Numbered from the stretch's first letter, positions 47,571 to 59,298 are shown. The stretch: 64,000 nt of DNA from Tritrichomonas musculus (GCA_039105265.1 JAPFFF010000012.1:3596001-3660000), one strand, 5' to 3'. Numbers and translations are program-made. The notes: generated by a model not told the origin, from the sequence alone.

Positions 47571-47965
47571 ACGTTTATAATTTGCTTTTTGGGTATGAAT
47601 AACAGATTTTTCATTATTGATTTGAGAAACAAATTTGGTTTGTGTTTGTTGCTTATGTAATTCATCAATTGAATTTTAAGTTTATGCAAATTATTGTAGA
47701 AATATTCATCTGAATCGATGTATTTGTGTGGAGGTTTTGGTGATGGAATATTTAATCCTTTAGCGAACCAATACATTGAATTATAATCATTTTCTCCATC
47801 ATATCCTCTATCTAAAATATCTTGTACTATTGAGTCAATTAAATTTTCACGTAAATCTTTTTCATTATTAAATTCATTTTTCCATTCATCAATGGTTGTA
47901 TTATCATTATGAACTAAATTATCAAGTTCAATTAATTTTTCTATTGGTGTTTTATCTAATTTCAT
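47552..47965 (-). CDS. ORF of unknown function at the right end of Maverick B (137 aa)
   Basis: It begins MKLDKTPIEKLIELDNLVHN and is acidic and helical at first, with GYDGENDYNSMYWFAKGL in the middle and a basic, hydrophobic tail. No family was recognised. It lies between the polymerase gene, which it overlaps by 19 bases, and the repeats next to the terminal repeat, and is transcribed in the same direction as the polymerase. Confidence 0.5.
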   Translation of the reverse strand: MKLDKTPIEKLIELDNLVHNDNTTIDEWKNEFNNEKDLRENLIDSIVQDILDRGYDGENDYNSMYWFAKGLNIPSPKPPHKYIDSDEYFYNNLHKLKIQLMNYISNKHKPNLFLKSIMKNLLFIPKKQIINVCLMNF

Positions 47966-48049
47966 TTAGGTGGAAATAAAAATTTAAAAAATAAAAAATT
48001 AATTAGATTTATTTTTGGATATGTGATATAAAAATAAATGTTAAAATTA

Positions 48050-48534
48050 ATTTTATAAAATATTTGGAGAACGTTTATTTATTAAAATTTTTTCGATTTA
48101 TGTGAAACTTTGAAAAGTTTGAGCCCTTGGCGAAGTATTCAAATTATCAGACATTTCGGAAATAACGTATTTTATAAAATTTTATAATTTGTGAGAGTAT
48201 TGAATTAATGCATTTTTGCAAATAACGGATTTTAAAAAATTTTATAAATTGTGAGAGTATTCAATTAATGCTTTTTTTTGCTACTAACGGATTTATAAAA
48301 TTTTGCAAATAATAACCGTTAAATCATATTCAATTAATGCATTTTTTCATTCAATTTTACATTTCTTGCAGCTTGCATTTTTGCATTTTTGCTACTAACG
48401 AATATTATGAATTGAATGACTTCTCAATTAATGCTACTAACGAATTTTATGATTTGAATGATTTCTCAATTAATGCATTTTTGCATTTTTGCAACTTTTA
48501 TGAATTGAATGACTTCTCAATTAATGCATTTTCA
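48050..48534. repeat. Degenerate tandem repeats inside the right end of Maverick B
   Basis: Units with AACGGATTTTAAAAAATTTT, GTGAGAGTATT and CAATTAATGCATTTTTGC recur several times from about 48160. A second unit with GAATGACTTCTCAATTAATGC recurs three times from 48412. The stretch near 48068-48100 is the inverted counterpart of sequence near 30440-30470 at the left end, so similarity between the two ends extends in patches beyond the 341-bp repeat. Confidence 0.6.
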
Positions 48535-48875
48535 CATTTACGTATAAAATTTATGTTTTCAAGCCACTTTGTGGCTGGTCAAATGCCTTTTTGACTTTTG
48601 AGATTTGGGGATGTAATTTATTAAAATCATTTATGAAGGGGTGATGAATCAGTGGTGAAATTAAATTTTAAAAAAATTTGTAATAATATTATCGCATATA
48701 ACAAAATTTATGAATTAAAAATTTATATGTGGATAAGGCGTGAATTAAAATAATGATATCATAGATTCTAAAAAGCAGTGAGTTGCGGATTGGTGAAATC
48801 ATTATATATAGAATAACTGTGTAATGTGACGTGAACAATTATTAACCCCCCACTGCTTATCTCATATACACTACT
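48535..48875. repeat. Right terminal inverted repeat of Maverick B (341 bp)
   Basis: The reverse complement of 29971-30311, ending CTCATATACACTACT. About four differences from the left copy were noticed, all in the inner 85 bp. The flanking TAATT at 48876-48880 is the second half of the target duplication. Confidence 0.93.
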
Positions 48876-48961
48876 TAATTGTTTAAAATAATTTGCTGAA
48901 TGTGAATATATAATTGGAAATATCAGTAAATATTTTAATATTTGCTAAAATATAAATAATA

Positions 48962-50308
48962 GTTGAGATATTTTTCTTAAAATATAAAAAATGAGAAAAT
49001 TTCTGAGAATATCAAGATCTATATCAGAAAATAAATGATATAGTCGATTGCTATTTGAAAACAAGAGCAAATGAAATAAAATGAAATTTGAAAAAAATAA
49101 AAAAGTTGTTTTCAATGAGTGTTTTTTATTTATTCCGGTACTTTTTGTATGAATATTTTGCTTTTTGTTTGATATTGGTAGTTTTTCAAAGATTTTAACG
49201 TAATTTTAAGACGTTAATTTTTATGAAAATTTGGTGTTCAAAACGTTTAATACACAATTTTAAAGAACTTGGTGAGCTTTATGCGAGACAAACGAATACA
49301 TATTACGCAATTTTGAGTAAAAAAAAGAATAACGATTAGAAATATGAAATTGACCTACAAAAAAAGGCCAAATAAAAAGATCTGACAAAATATTTTTCCT
49401 CTATTTATTTTTTAATTTTTAATATAAAGTTAAGATGTACGTAAAAAATTGTCTGACCAGTTTTTTTTATTTGTTCCAAAAAAATTTCTATACCTAATTA
49501 TGATTCAAAAATCAAATGACAAAAATTTATATTCATGGCTAGGGAGAAAATAGTATTTTTCATATTATATTCTATTCAATTCTTTTCAAATTCAATAATA
49601 CAAAATATAAAATGCATTGAATTTTCATATTTTTTTAAAAATGCTTGAAAATGAGGTGAATCTAAGCATTTGAGAAGATTTTATGATTGATTTCAAATAT
49701 ATATATATAAATATTAGATTTGGCCGGAGGATTTATTTTTTCCTTTTGCTGTTATTGAGTTTTGAATCATAATTAGGTATAGAAATTTTTTTGGAACAAA
49801 TAAAAAAAACTGGTCAGACAATTTTTTACGTACATCTTAACTTTATATTAAAAATTAAAAAATAAATAGAGGAAAAATATTTTGTCAGATCTTTTTATTT
49901 GGCCTTTTTTTGTAGGTCAATTTCATATTTCTAATCGTTATTCTTTTTTTTACTCAAAATTGCGTAATATGTATTCGTTTGTCTCGCATAAAGCTCACCA
50001 AGTTCTTTAAAATTGTGTATTAAACGTTTTGAACACCAAATTTTCATAAAAATTAACGTCTTAAAATTACGTTAAAATCTTTGAAAAACTACCAATATCA
50101 AACAAAAAGCAAAATATTCATACAAAAAGTACCGGAATAAATAAAAAACACTCATTGAAAACAACTTTTTTATTTTTTTCAAATTTCATTTTATTTCATT
50201 TGCTCTTGTTTTCAAATAGCAATCGACTATATCATTTATTTTCTGATATAGATCTTGATATTCTCAGAAATTTTCTCATTTTTTATATTTTAAGTTAAAT
50301 ATCTTGAC
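48962..50308. repeat. Large palindrome: two 549-bp inverted arms around a 249-bp loop
   Basis: The left arm (48962-49510) and right arm (49760-50308) are near-perfect reverse complements, differing mainly in the outermost 15 bases. Landmarks are GTACTTTTTGTATGAATATT on the left and AATATTCATACAAAAAGTAC on the right. No coding frame of note lies in the arms or loop. It starts 86 bp outside Maverick B's right end and is not part of it. It could be a fold-back DNA element, but no clear target duplication was found. Confidence 0.85.
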
Positions 50309-51273
50309 TAATTATTTCTATTTTAGTTAGATACTAAGTAAATGTCAGCTTTATATGATTTAGAATTAAAATCCATGAAGATCTACTCTTATAATGGTAG
50401 TTTAATCTTGATTATGCATTGAATTTAAATTTATTTGGTTAGTGAATCATTAACGTAAAAAAATAGTGGCATTAGTTTGTTACATAATGATATTCTTTTT
50501 TTATTTTTACTTCCATTATATTATTTAAAAAAATATACTATATTATTTTAAGATTTTAAAATTTTGATTTATATTAACATTTATTATATCTTTGGCTATT
50601 TTAAAATTGCTAAATGTTTAAAGCAACTCATGATATTCATGTTTAGGCATATCTCATAAAAAACAGTAAATTGAGAATGAATATTTTTTTAATTCAATAT
50701 TGAATTAAACATAAAAATATAAAATCTTCTGAATTGCTTCAAAAAATAATTTAAACTATACCCTTAAGATACTTATTTTTAATTATTTATATTAAAGTAT
50801 TGTTTCATTATTATGTGATAAATATATAAAAATATGATCTTTGAATATCAAGATAAATCTTAATTTTTAAAAATAATGATTTTTATTTTACAATTTCAAA
50901 TCTTCTTACAAATTGTTTTGAAAATTATTTATATAATACAAAATAGTATATATTATAAAATAAAATTATTTAAAGGTCAATATTGATCTTAATCACTGGG
51001 GTCAATAAGGATTGAGTGAGATTAGTATTTCCCTTATATTGAGCAATTTTTAATACTTTTGAACAAGATAATCGATTATCAATGTGTAAAAATTTATTTT
51101 TAAAACTAACGATCCCCATTTGATGAAAAATTAAAACACAACTTCTTTTTACTTTTTTTATCTCCTTTATATGACATAAAACATTCTTTACTTTTCATTC
51201 AAATCCATGAAAGTTTCAATTTTTACATTTGAAACATTCTTTACTCTAAAATAAATAAAATTTATACTTAGAG
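50309..51273. other. AT-rich intergenic DNA
   Basis: No gene or repeat was recognised. Confidence 0.45.
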
Positions 51274-52500
51274 TTAAAATTCATCATTTCTAGGTTCATC
51301 AGTGATTTGGATGTATTCGCCAGATATTGAAGGCTGGATGATGAACAACGAAGATATTGCTGCGAATAATCCAAAAATTGAAGAAATTGCAATTTTCTTT
51401 GATTCTTTATTTTGAAGTGAACTTACATTAACCAAATGACCCACACCCCAATTCGAAATCTGCTGTCTGAGTATAGCAAATGCATTTAATATACCAAAAT
51501 TAATTCCAAGTTCTTCTGTTGGAATCACCAAAGCCACAATTGCATATGGAATAGTGTTGAAAGCAACTTGGCTAATTCCAATTAAGCCAGCAAGGACCAA
51601 GCAAAAATACTTATCATTTACAAATAAAAATAAAAACAAAGAAAGTGCAAGAACAAAACTTCCTGCCATCATTGTCCATCTCATCCCAAAGAAATTTACA
51701 CGGCAATTGTTAAAAAGACTATATATTATTTGGCAAGCATTATTAATTGCTAAACAAAGCATTGCAAAGCAAAAGCCCTTAACAATCAACTCGGAAATAT
51801 CACCTGATTGGAAAACTTCATTTATCATAAAACTGGAAAAATCTAATTGAAATTGAAAGATCGCAATATTTGAGAGGATAAATGGCAGTATAATTCTTTT
51901 GAATGGTTTGGGCATTTTTTGGAATGCAAAATACATTTGTTTGAATGGATTAATGTTCTGTGGCTTAATTTTTAATGGCTCTTCTCGTGTAGCCATACAT
52001 GTAATGATGACGGCTATAAATGAAATCGACAGATAGAAAATAAGAAGAAATAAATTTATGTTGATGTATTTAAATGAAAATGTTCCAAATAAAAGATTCG
52101 AAATAAGAGGACCAATTCCTGCAAAAAATTGGCAAATATTTGACATTAAATTTTGCTGTTGTGGTGGAGTAAGATCTGAACAAAGAACTCTTGCTGGCAT
52201 TTGAATTACATTTTCTGATAAAAACGCTAAGAATAATGAGATTCTTTTTCAGATAATTGGTTTTTGCTAGATTCAACTAAAACATCTGAGAAATATAAAA
52301 GTAAAAGGGAAACTAAAGCAACTACAGAACCTATAATAATAAAAATGCGACGCCTTCCAAAACTTAATGTTAATCCATCAGATAATGCCGAGAATTGGAG
52401 CCAAAAAAAATTCAATAAGAGAACCTGATAAAAGAAGCATGCTTTGAGTAAATGATGATATTTTTAAATTACGACATGTTGGAACAAAATAAATGAAAAT
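51274..52500 (-). pseudogene. Decayed SLC45-like MFS sugar transporter
   Basis: The main open piece (51274-52200, 308 residues) has several membrane helices and the MPARVLCSDLTPPQQQN loop typical of the SLC45/sucrose transporter branch of the major facilitator superfamily. It covers the C-terminal two thirds. Upstream on the same strand, 52227-52415 encodes SDGLTLSFGRRRIFIIIGSV, the loop between helices 2 and 3. A third frame near 52390-52500 reads FTQSMLLLSGSLIEFFLAPIL, the preceding helix. Frame changes therefore occur near 52200-52230 and 52385-52400, and the first helix is not recognisable. The gene is most likely a pseudogene, unless introns or assembly errors account for the shifts. Confidence 0.7.
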
Positions 52501-53229
52501 TAAATTATATTTATTGAAAAAGTTAATTCTTGAAAACTCATTTATATTAGTTGGCTTGTGATTAAGTATAAAAATTATTTCATTAATATGATATATGCAT
52601 TTATTTTATTCCATATTAAAATGAAATAAATAATAAAATATCATTCTTATTATATATATCATAAAAAAATGAAACGTGAAAAGTAGATCATATTTGGCAA
52701 ATAACCAAAGGCTGATTTCCAGGATCTTAATATATTTCATATTTCATTTTATATGAATTCATTGTTTCTTTCATAGAACAAAATTGTTTACTGTCCAAAA
52801 TTTTTCGTTCTTGGTTAACAAAAAATATGTTAACAATAACGTACAAATTTTTTTTTCAATTCTAATGTTTCTTTGATGTTTTATTATATTGAACAGTTTT
52901 TTTGAGAATAAAATGTTTTAATTCAAACTTAAAAGGAGAAAATTGCGAAATCATTTAAAAAAAGAAATCAAAACTTTTCCCGAATATGAACTTTTTGAGA
53001 CCACAGTTTTTATCTTATATAATTTAGGCTGCCTATATATTTTGAACCTTTTTCAATCCAAGAATGCAATGCATATTTGAATTATATTAATTTTGTCATA
53101 CATTATTGAATTTTTCAAAAGATTATATGATACTGTCCTACTGTTTTTTTTTCCTCTCAAAAATTTTAAATTGAAATATTGTCATATTATTAATTGAAAA
53201 AATCATTTTTATAATCAGCTTTTATTAAC
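52501..53229. other. AT-rich intergenic DNA between transporter remnant and ankyrin locus 2
   Basis: It should hold the promoter of the plus-strand ankyrin gene. No specific element was recognised. Confidence 0.4.
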
Positions 53230-54351
53230 ATGGACATTCAGCATTTTTGGGAAAAAATGAAGACAATTCATAATTATTTACTTGACTTCATTGAAAATGG
53301 ACAGGACGTTGAAGAATCTTATATAAATCTGAAACAAGTTATTGGTGATGAAAATATTGTAACAGATAAACACGAATTTAAATCATTTCTTCATTTGGCT
53401 TCCAAAATTATAAATAATCATTCCAAATCTTCAGCATTTTTTGATAAAATTCAAAAAATTTTTATTGACTTCAAAGATGATATAATGCAAAATTTTACTA
53501 ACATTGAAATTTTCAATTTATTCAAAAACAATAAAAAATTTTTACTTTTTCTAATGAATGAAAAACTTATCAAAGTCGATAAAAAAATATCTGATATTAT
53601 TATAAAAGATAAATATTTATACGCCTATTATCCTGAATATTTTTTCCCAGAAATCAAACCTTTTATTAATGAAAAAACAATCCAAAAAATTATCAAAAAT
53701 CTTCCTGAAAATTTCGAAGAGAATAGAAAAATTGGTGAAAACGATAATCATATTTGTTATTTGATTAGAAATGATCTAATTGATGATTTTATTTCTTATG
53801 TAAATTTAAAAAATATTGAACTTTCTCAAACAATACAACAATCAATTTTTGAAACAAATCCTTTTCTTATTGAAAACGAACCAACTTTAATAGAGTATGC
53901 TGCATTTTTTGGATCAACTCAAATATTTCGATATTTGTATATGAATAATGTCAAATTGACACCATCGCTTTGGATTTATTCAATTCATAGTCAAAATCCT
54001 GAATTAATACATCTTCTTGAAGAAAATGATGTTGAATTAACTTTCAAAATATATGAGAAATGTGTTCAAGAATCAATCAAATGTCATCATAATGATGTTA
54101 CAAATTATTTTCAAAACATAATTGATATTAATGGAGAGGAAGAAGAAAAATATTATACAGATATTTTGGAAACTTGTCTTAAATATTATAATTTTAACTA
54201 CATTCAATACAATGATATCAATCATTTATTGTTTAATTATTTGTGCAGATATGATTATTATATACCAGTTAGTTTTCTTGTAGAATCAAAGAAACTCAAC
54301 ATCAACTTTAAAATTATTCGAACATTTAAATTTTATGGAATTTCTATTTAA
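53230..54351 (+). CDS. Ankyrin (DUF3447-type) protein, N-terminal block, locus 2
   Basis: 373 residues homologous to 14304-15482: MDIQHFWEKMKTIHNYLLDF at the start, IGENDNHICYLIRNDLIDDF, SIFETNPFLIENEPTLIEYA and SIKCHHNDVTNYF in the same order. Degenerate ankyrin repeats occupy the last 170 residues. The frame closes shortly after the repeat end LNINFKI, at the same repeat phase as in locus 1, and further ankyrin units follow downstream. It may be one block of a longer split gene. Confidence 0.75.
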   Translation: MDIQHFWEKMKTIHNYLLDFIENGQDVEESYINLKQVIGDENIVTDKHEFKSFLHLASKIINNHSKSSAFFDKIQKIFIDFKDDIMQNFTNIEIFNLFKNNKKFLLFLMNEKLIKVDKKISDIIIKDKYLYAYYPEYFFPEIKPFINEKTIQKIIKNLPENFEENRKIGENDNHICYLIRNDLIDDFISYVNLKNIELSQTIQQSIFETNPFLIENEPTLIEYAAFFGSTQIFRYLYMNNVKLTPSLWIYSIHSQNPELIHLLEENDVELTFKIYEKCVQESIKCHHNDVTNYFQNIIDINGEEEEKYYTDILETCLKYYNFNYIQYNDINHLLFNYLCRYDYYIPVSFLVESKKLNINFKIIRTFKFYGISI

Positions 54352-56853
54352 CAATTTTGAAATAGTTTTAACTTTTCGCCATTTATACAATTTCACATTC
54401 TTTTTTTTTCATAAAAAAGTTCATTATTATGACCACGAAGAAATTTAAATTTGTACCTTTATACAGTTTCAATTTAAATATCAAAAATTATATTCTATTT
54501 CTATTGTATTAACGAAATTAATAAAGATATTTTTGAATGAAATCAAATAGCCATTTTAAAGAAAGCTCCATTGCATTTTGCCATAGAAAAGCAGAACCTT
54601 GAACTTGTTAAACTTTTATTAAATCATTCAAAAGTCGATATCAATTTGAAAAGCATTCATAAATGAAAACATTAATTACATTTCTATTTCTGTTTTGAAT
54701 CTCATTTCAAAAGCATTTTCATTCAATTTAAAATAAATAATATAAATTACATTTCAAAAGAAAAATTGTAATAACATTCCAATTTCAAAAAATTTATTCA
54801 ATTCATCATATTGTATTGTTATTACATTTCTAAATTGATTTATTTAATTCAGTTCTATATCACAATTTTAATAAAATTTTCATGAATGATATTTTATTAC
54901 ATTTTGATTCATTTTTTTTCATTCAATTTCAATATAATTAAATTCATCTCATTTCAAATGATCTATTCATTTAATTTATTATAAACATATTAATAGCATT
55001 TTATTTTAGTTTTTTGATGAAATTTCATCTCAATAAATTAAATAAAGTTTATTTTTTTTATTTAAAATAAAATTAACCAAAATATTTTTCAATACAATTT
55101 CTAATCATAATTACAAATAGAATTATTGTTAAATGTTTTAATAGAATTGCAATTATATTAATTTATTTAATTTCCATTTGTATTTTGAATTCAATTTCAT
55201 ACAAATATTAAATAAAATTATATCATTCATTTTTTTATATAATTTCAATTTTATTGATTTTATGAAATTATGGTTTATTTTTAAATAAAAGTCCTTTGCA
55301 AATCGCAATTGAGTTAGAAAATATAGATATAATAAAGCTTTTATTATCGATTGACACACTTGATATGAATCAAAAAAACGTTTAAAATATGTTTTTGTTT
55401 AATTATGTTTTTCAAATAAATATTTCTCATTCAATTTAAAAAAAATCAGTTTTTATAAAATTAGCATTATCATATTTCAAATAATTTCATTTGAATATTT
55501 TAATTACATTCTCTTTCAATTTAAAATAAAATTTCAATTTATTTTGAATGAAATTGTTTTATCATTTCAATTATGTTCAAAATAATTTGTTTGGATGTAA
55601 TTTAATTTTTATTTTTCAAATACAATTTTCAATTCTTTTTTTGATATAATTTGAAGTCATTGATTTTTTTGAAATTAACTATTATCTAATTCAATGAAAT
55701 AAATTTGATCTTTTCATGAAATTTTTATAGCATTTTGTATAAAACATATTTACATAGTGCAATTGAGACATGTAATATTGAAATAATTAAACTATTACTT
55801 AATTGCCAATCAATTAATGTTAATCTAAAAAGAATTAGAAATCAAATATTTTTAATACTATTTCTTTTATCAATTTTATTAATTCAATTTAATTTTAGTA
55901 ATTTCATTCAATTTCATTCCAATAATTCATATAATTCCCAATTTTGATTTCAATAATGTTTTACCTAGTTTTAATGATATTTGAAGTTGAATGGTTCAAT
56001 AATGTTTAATATTTATTTTAAAATGTAATTTTAAAATCATTGATTTCAATTTAATTTCACTTATTATTTTTAATATTTTAAAATGACAATTAAATCAAAT
56101 TTCAACAATAAAATTACTCATTACGTTCAACTTTATTTTCAGTTATGAAATTATAATTTTATTTTCTTAATCCAGTTCTATCAAAATATTTTAATATAAA
56201 TATAAAAAAAACTCTAAATACGAATATTTTATTTTAATTTTTTGAATAGAATTTCAATTTTTTTAAAAAAATAAAGTTTTATACATTGTAATTTATACTA
56301 TTCAAATAAAAACTTTAATGAAATACGAATTCTTGTTTCATAGAACCCCATTATATATTGCTGTTGAATATGGAAATATAGAAATTATAAAGCTTTTATT
56401 ATCATGCCAAACTTTGAATGTCAACTTGAAAAGTATTACAAAATTGAATTATTTGATAAAATCTAATATTACATAATTTTTTGAAGTTTTGTTTCGATTA
56501 CAAATAAAATTTTTTAAATTGATAATATAACAATATTCAAACAACAATGTTTCAATCAAATTTCATTACAAATATTTATCAAAAAATTATTTTATTTAAT
56601 TTAATACAATTATTCATTTTGATTCAATACTGTTCAAGTTAGAATTTTTAATGAAGCAACTGCTTTGCATTTAGCAGCACAAAAGGAAAAAATAGACATT
56701 ATTAAATTATTAATAGAGCATCCGAAAATAAATATCAACATTAAAAACAATGTTTTTGCTAAATAAGAAATCATAAAGGTTTTTTTCTTATAATTTATGA
56801 CAAATGCCTATTGATTGCACAAGTAATGAAGAAATAAAACAATTATTAAAATA
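54352..56853 (+). other. Ankyrin units separated by AT-rich spacers, locus 2
   Basis: The stop-free single repeats are 54552-54667 (APLHFAIEKQNLELVKLLL), 55284-55385 (SPLQIAIELENIDIIKLLL), 55731-55947 (TYLHSAIETCNIEIIKLLL), 56344-56476 (TPLYIAVEYGNIEIIKLLL) and 56643-56766 (TALHLAAQKEKIDIIKLLI). A closing segment near 56805-56853 reads IDCTSNEEIKQLLK and stop. Each unit ends in a VNLK/INLK-type turn and is followed by 160-620 bp of AT-rich DNA. TAG or AG precedes four of the five units. Order, strand and phase match locus 1. The choice between introns and decay is open. Confidence 0.6.
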
Positions 56854-57183
56854 AAATGATTCTACTTTTTTTTTTTTTTTTTTTTTTAAGTAAATAGAAT
56901 ATGTAAAGAGAAGTGACCTAAAGATTTTTCCCTTAAAAAACCCATGTTTTTAATAAATTAAATATGTGAATCGGTGCTTTTTCCGATGTTGTATTAAGTT
57001 TATAGAAAATTTTTTTTTGGAAAAAAAAAAATAACTTATTAAAAAGTTTGTCAAGTTCATAGAAAGAAATTTGACATTTTTTTTTTTTTTTTGATTTAAA
57101 TTATACAAAAAATACTCATATAAAGATTTTTTTTATATATTTAATGATCTTATAAAAAAAATTAGGAAGTAATAAAAAAAAAA
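56854..57183. other. AT-rich spacer with homopolymer runs
   Basis: It contains a T tract of about 21 bases at 56867-56887, another near 57075 and A runs near 57175. No gene was recognised. Confidence 0.45.
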
Positions 57184-58353
57184 AATGAAAAACCTAAAAA
57201 ACATAAAGAATCTAAAGAACCTGAAGAACCTAAATTATCTATTGTTGTTTTCACTAATTCAGATGAAAACGAAGTGCTTTCAATGAGTTCCCAGTACTTC
57301 AAAATGGGCAATCAAAAACTTGTTGAGGATCATATTTGTGTTATGGATTTTATGAGAGTAAAATTTCGTCTTTTAATTATGAAGTTAAAATGGAATGGCA
57401 TAATATTATTCCTCTTTTTATTCCTTCATTTTCCTGAGAGTAAAGAATATAAAAAATTCGAATTTACTTCTTTCTTTCTTTTTTTTCTGATGTTGATGTT
57501 GTTATCCTAAATAGAGAATATAATAAACACCAAATTAGAACAATCACACGTATAAATAATGATAAATACTCATTCTGCAAATATGTCGGTCCAAGTGAAG
57601 GTCAATACAATCTACTGTTATCATCTGGTGAAGGTAAAAGTGGCAATGACAGTTCTGAAGGTGATGAAGGCATAAAAACAATAGATGAAGATCAGGAAGA
57701 AAGCGACAATGAAAACGAAAACAGCTTATTACCTAATAAATCTAATGACGAAGTAAATTTTGTTGATATATTTACAAATATTAGTCCTATACTTTTCCAA
57801 AGAGAAAAGCATTATATTTATTAGTCAATGATAATATAATTGAAGGTGATATAAAATCCAATGAAAATAAGAATGAACTTTTTGAAAATATTTATAGTCT
57901 CATATATAAAGACGTTGATCATCAGAAAGAAAAATTCTTTAATAATGAACAAGTCCACTTTTCAACACAGATTCATTACATTAATATCAATGATGCCGAA
58001 ACTTACAGAGAATTCTTGACAAGCTTGATTAAAAATGTTTTGGAAAACAACTGTTCTTTTGAAGACTTTATTCATAACACATTTTACATTGAAGCCACAC
58101 AAATCTGCAAGAAATATGTTGTTATTAAAAGTAATAAAAATTATAGCAATAGATTGAAAGAATGCATTGATGAGAGATACAATCATTTCTTAATACTAAA
58201 GAAAAATTAATTTTTGCGATTCAGACTTTGAGTAAGGAAATTGTTAAATATTACCCATTCATTGATTATAGCTTCAAAGATAATTGTGACGATATAATCA
58301 CATCTAAAATTAGTGGTATTGTTGAATTTAATTAAATTGAGAAAGAACTTATT
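57184..58353 (+). pseudogene. Broken orphan gene, upstream pieces
   Basis: Coding-like pieces follow one another on the plus strand in changing frames. 57184-57510 reads EKPKKHKESKEPEEPKLSIV then SSQYFKMGNQKLVEDHICVM. About 57520-57824 reads VGPSEGQYNLLLSSGEGKSG with an acidic stretch after it. About 57827-58210 reads FSTQIHYININDAETYREFL and a final ERYNHFLILKKN. The acidic, serine-rich middle looks disordered. Stops separate the pieces at 57508, 57822 and 58208. The next frame (58354-58785) may be the last part of the same gene. The family is not recognised. It is either a pseudogene or several small genes. Confidence 0.45.
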
Positions 58354-58785
58354 ATGAGTTCGAACGGTTATTTGGAATATTTGGATGAAGTGATTAAATC
58401 TGGAACTTACTGGGATGGTGATACTGAAGATTCAGTCAAGAAGAGTTATGTAAGTTTCGTGAAAAATGAACATTTCGATATAATCAATTTTTTCTATCGT
58501 AAAACTGAATTAATTCATGCATTTATTTTAAATCAACAAATTCTTGATGAAATAATTGGGAATGGTTTAAAAGAAATAGGTAAAAAGTTCGAGAAATTTA
58601 AATTAGAATTACATGAAGATGAAAATGAAGAAGCAAATAAAGATGAAAAACAAAAAATTGCTAGAGTGGATGCAGAATTTAGAAAGGCAACAAATTACAC
58701 ATTTCGTGAAAAAGAAAATATTAAAGAAATTAAAATTACTCTTGACTCTAACAATTGGGAAAAAGAAATAGAACAAGATTTCTAA
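58354..58785 (+). CDS. Hypothetical protein (143 aa), possibly the 3' piece of a broken gene
   Basis: It begins MSSNGYLEYLDEVIKSGTYW and is mostly helical and charged, with a lysine/glutamate-rich stretch (LELHEDENEEANKDEKQK) and an EKENIKEIKITLDSNNWEKE tail. It follows the pieces at 57184-58210 on the same strand. The open frame and ATG are clear, but whether it is expressed alone is uncertain. The family is not recognised. Confidence 0.5.
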   Translation: MSSNGYLEYLDEVIKSGTYWDGDTEDSVKKSYVSFVKNEHFDIINFFYRKTELIHAFILNQQILDEIIGNGLKEIGKKFEKFKLELHEDENEEANKDEKQKIARVDAEFRKATNYTFREKENIKEIKITLDSNNWEKEIEQDF

Positions 58786-59298
58786 TTATTGTTTATAAAA
58801 TCAATGATTTAATCTTGCTTTTATAATTAAAGAATCAATAACAATAATCTTTGATCTATATTTTTGAGAAAAATTTTATTGAAACGATAAGATATATTTA
58901 AATTCATACAATAGTGTGATTTTGAGGAATCATTGATTTGTATTTTCTGAAATTATAGAGATCATTGTTACTAAATCAAGAAAAAGTAACTTTTGTAGAT
59001 GATTTGTTTATTATTAGTATTTTTTGGGGTAAAAATGTGTCACGAAAATAGCGAGAGTAAGTGGTAAAAACTGTTATGTAGGGAGTAATGTTATATATTT
59101 CTCTGAAACCAAAAATATAATGGTAAAAAAAGTAAGAAATAAAAGATCCTTTGAAATTGAATGTGTCAATTGTGAAATTCTGAACTTTATTTTATTATTC
59201 TTTAAAGAATTTTTTATATAACATGTCTGGTGGTTTCAATAAATTATAAGATTTTTTTGGGTTTTCTAAAAATATTAGATTTTTACCATAATACTATT

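Larger units (their letters stand above)
29971..48875. mobile_element. Maverick/Polinton element B, looks whole (18.9 kb)
   Basis: The element is bounded by 341-bp inverted terminal repeats starting AGTAGTGTATATGAGATAAG and by TAATT on both sides (29966-29970 and 48876-48880), a 5-bp target duplication within the 5-6 bp range I recall for Mavericks. It holds 15 open frames, including a retroviral-type integrase, protein-primed DNA polymerase B, A32-type ATPase, capsid-type protein and fibre-like protein. The repeats are identical over about the outer 255 bp and differ at about four positions further in, so the insertion looks recent. No break was noticed in the main genes. A recognisable adenovirus-type protease was not found. 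Confidence 0.93.

Noticed and set aside
48337-48594. An 85-codon frame near the right end of Maverick B
   Set aside because: It is a read-through of the tandem repeats and the terminal repeat.
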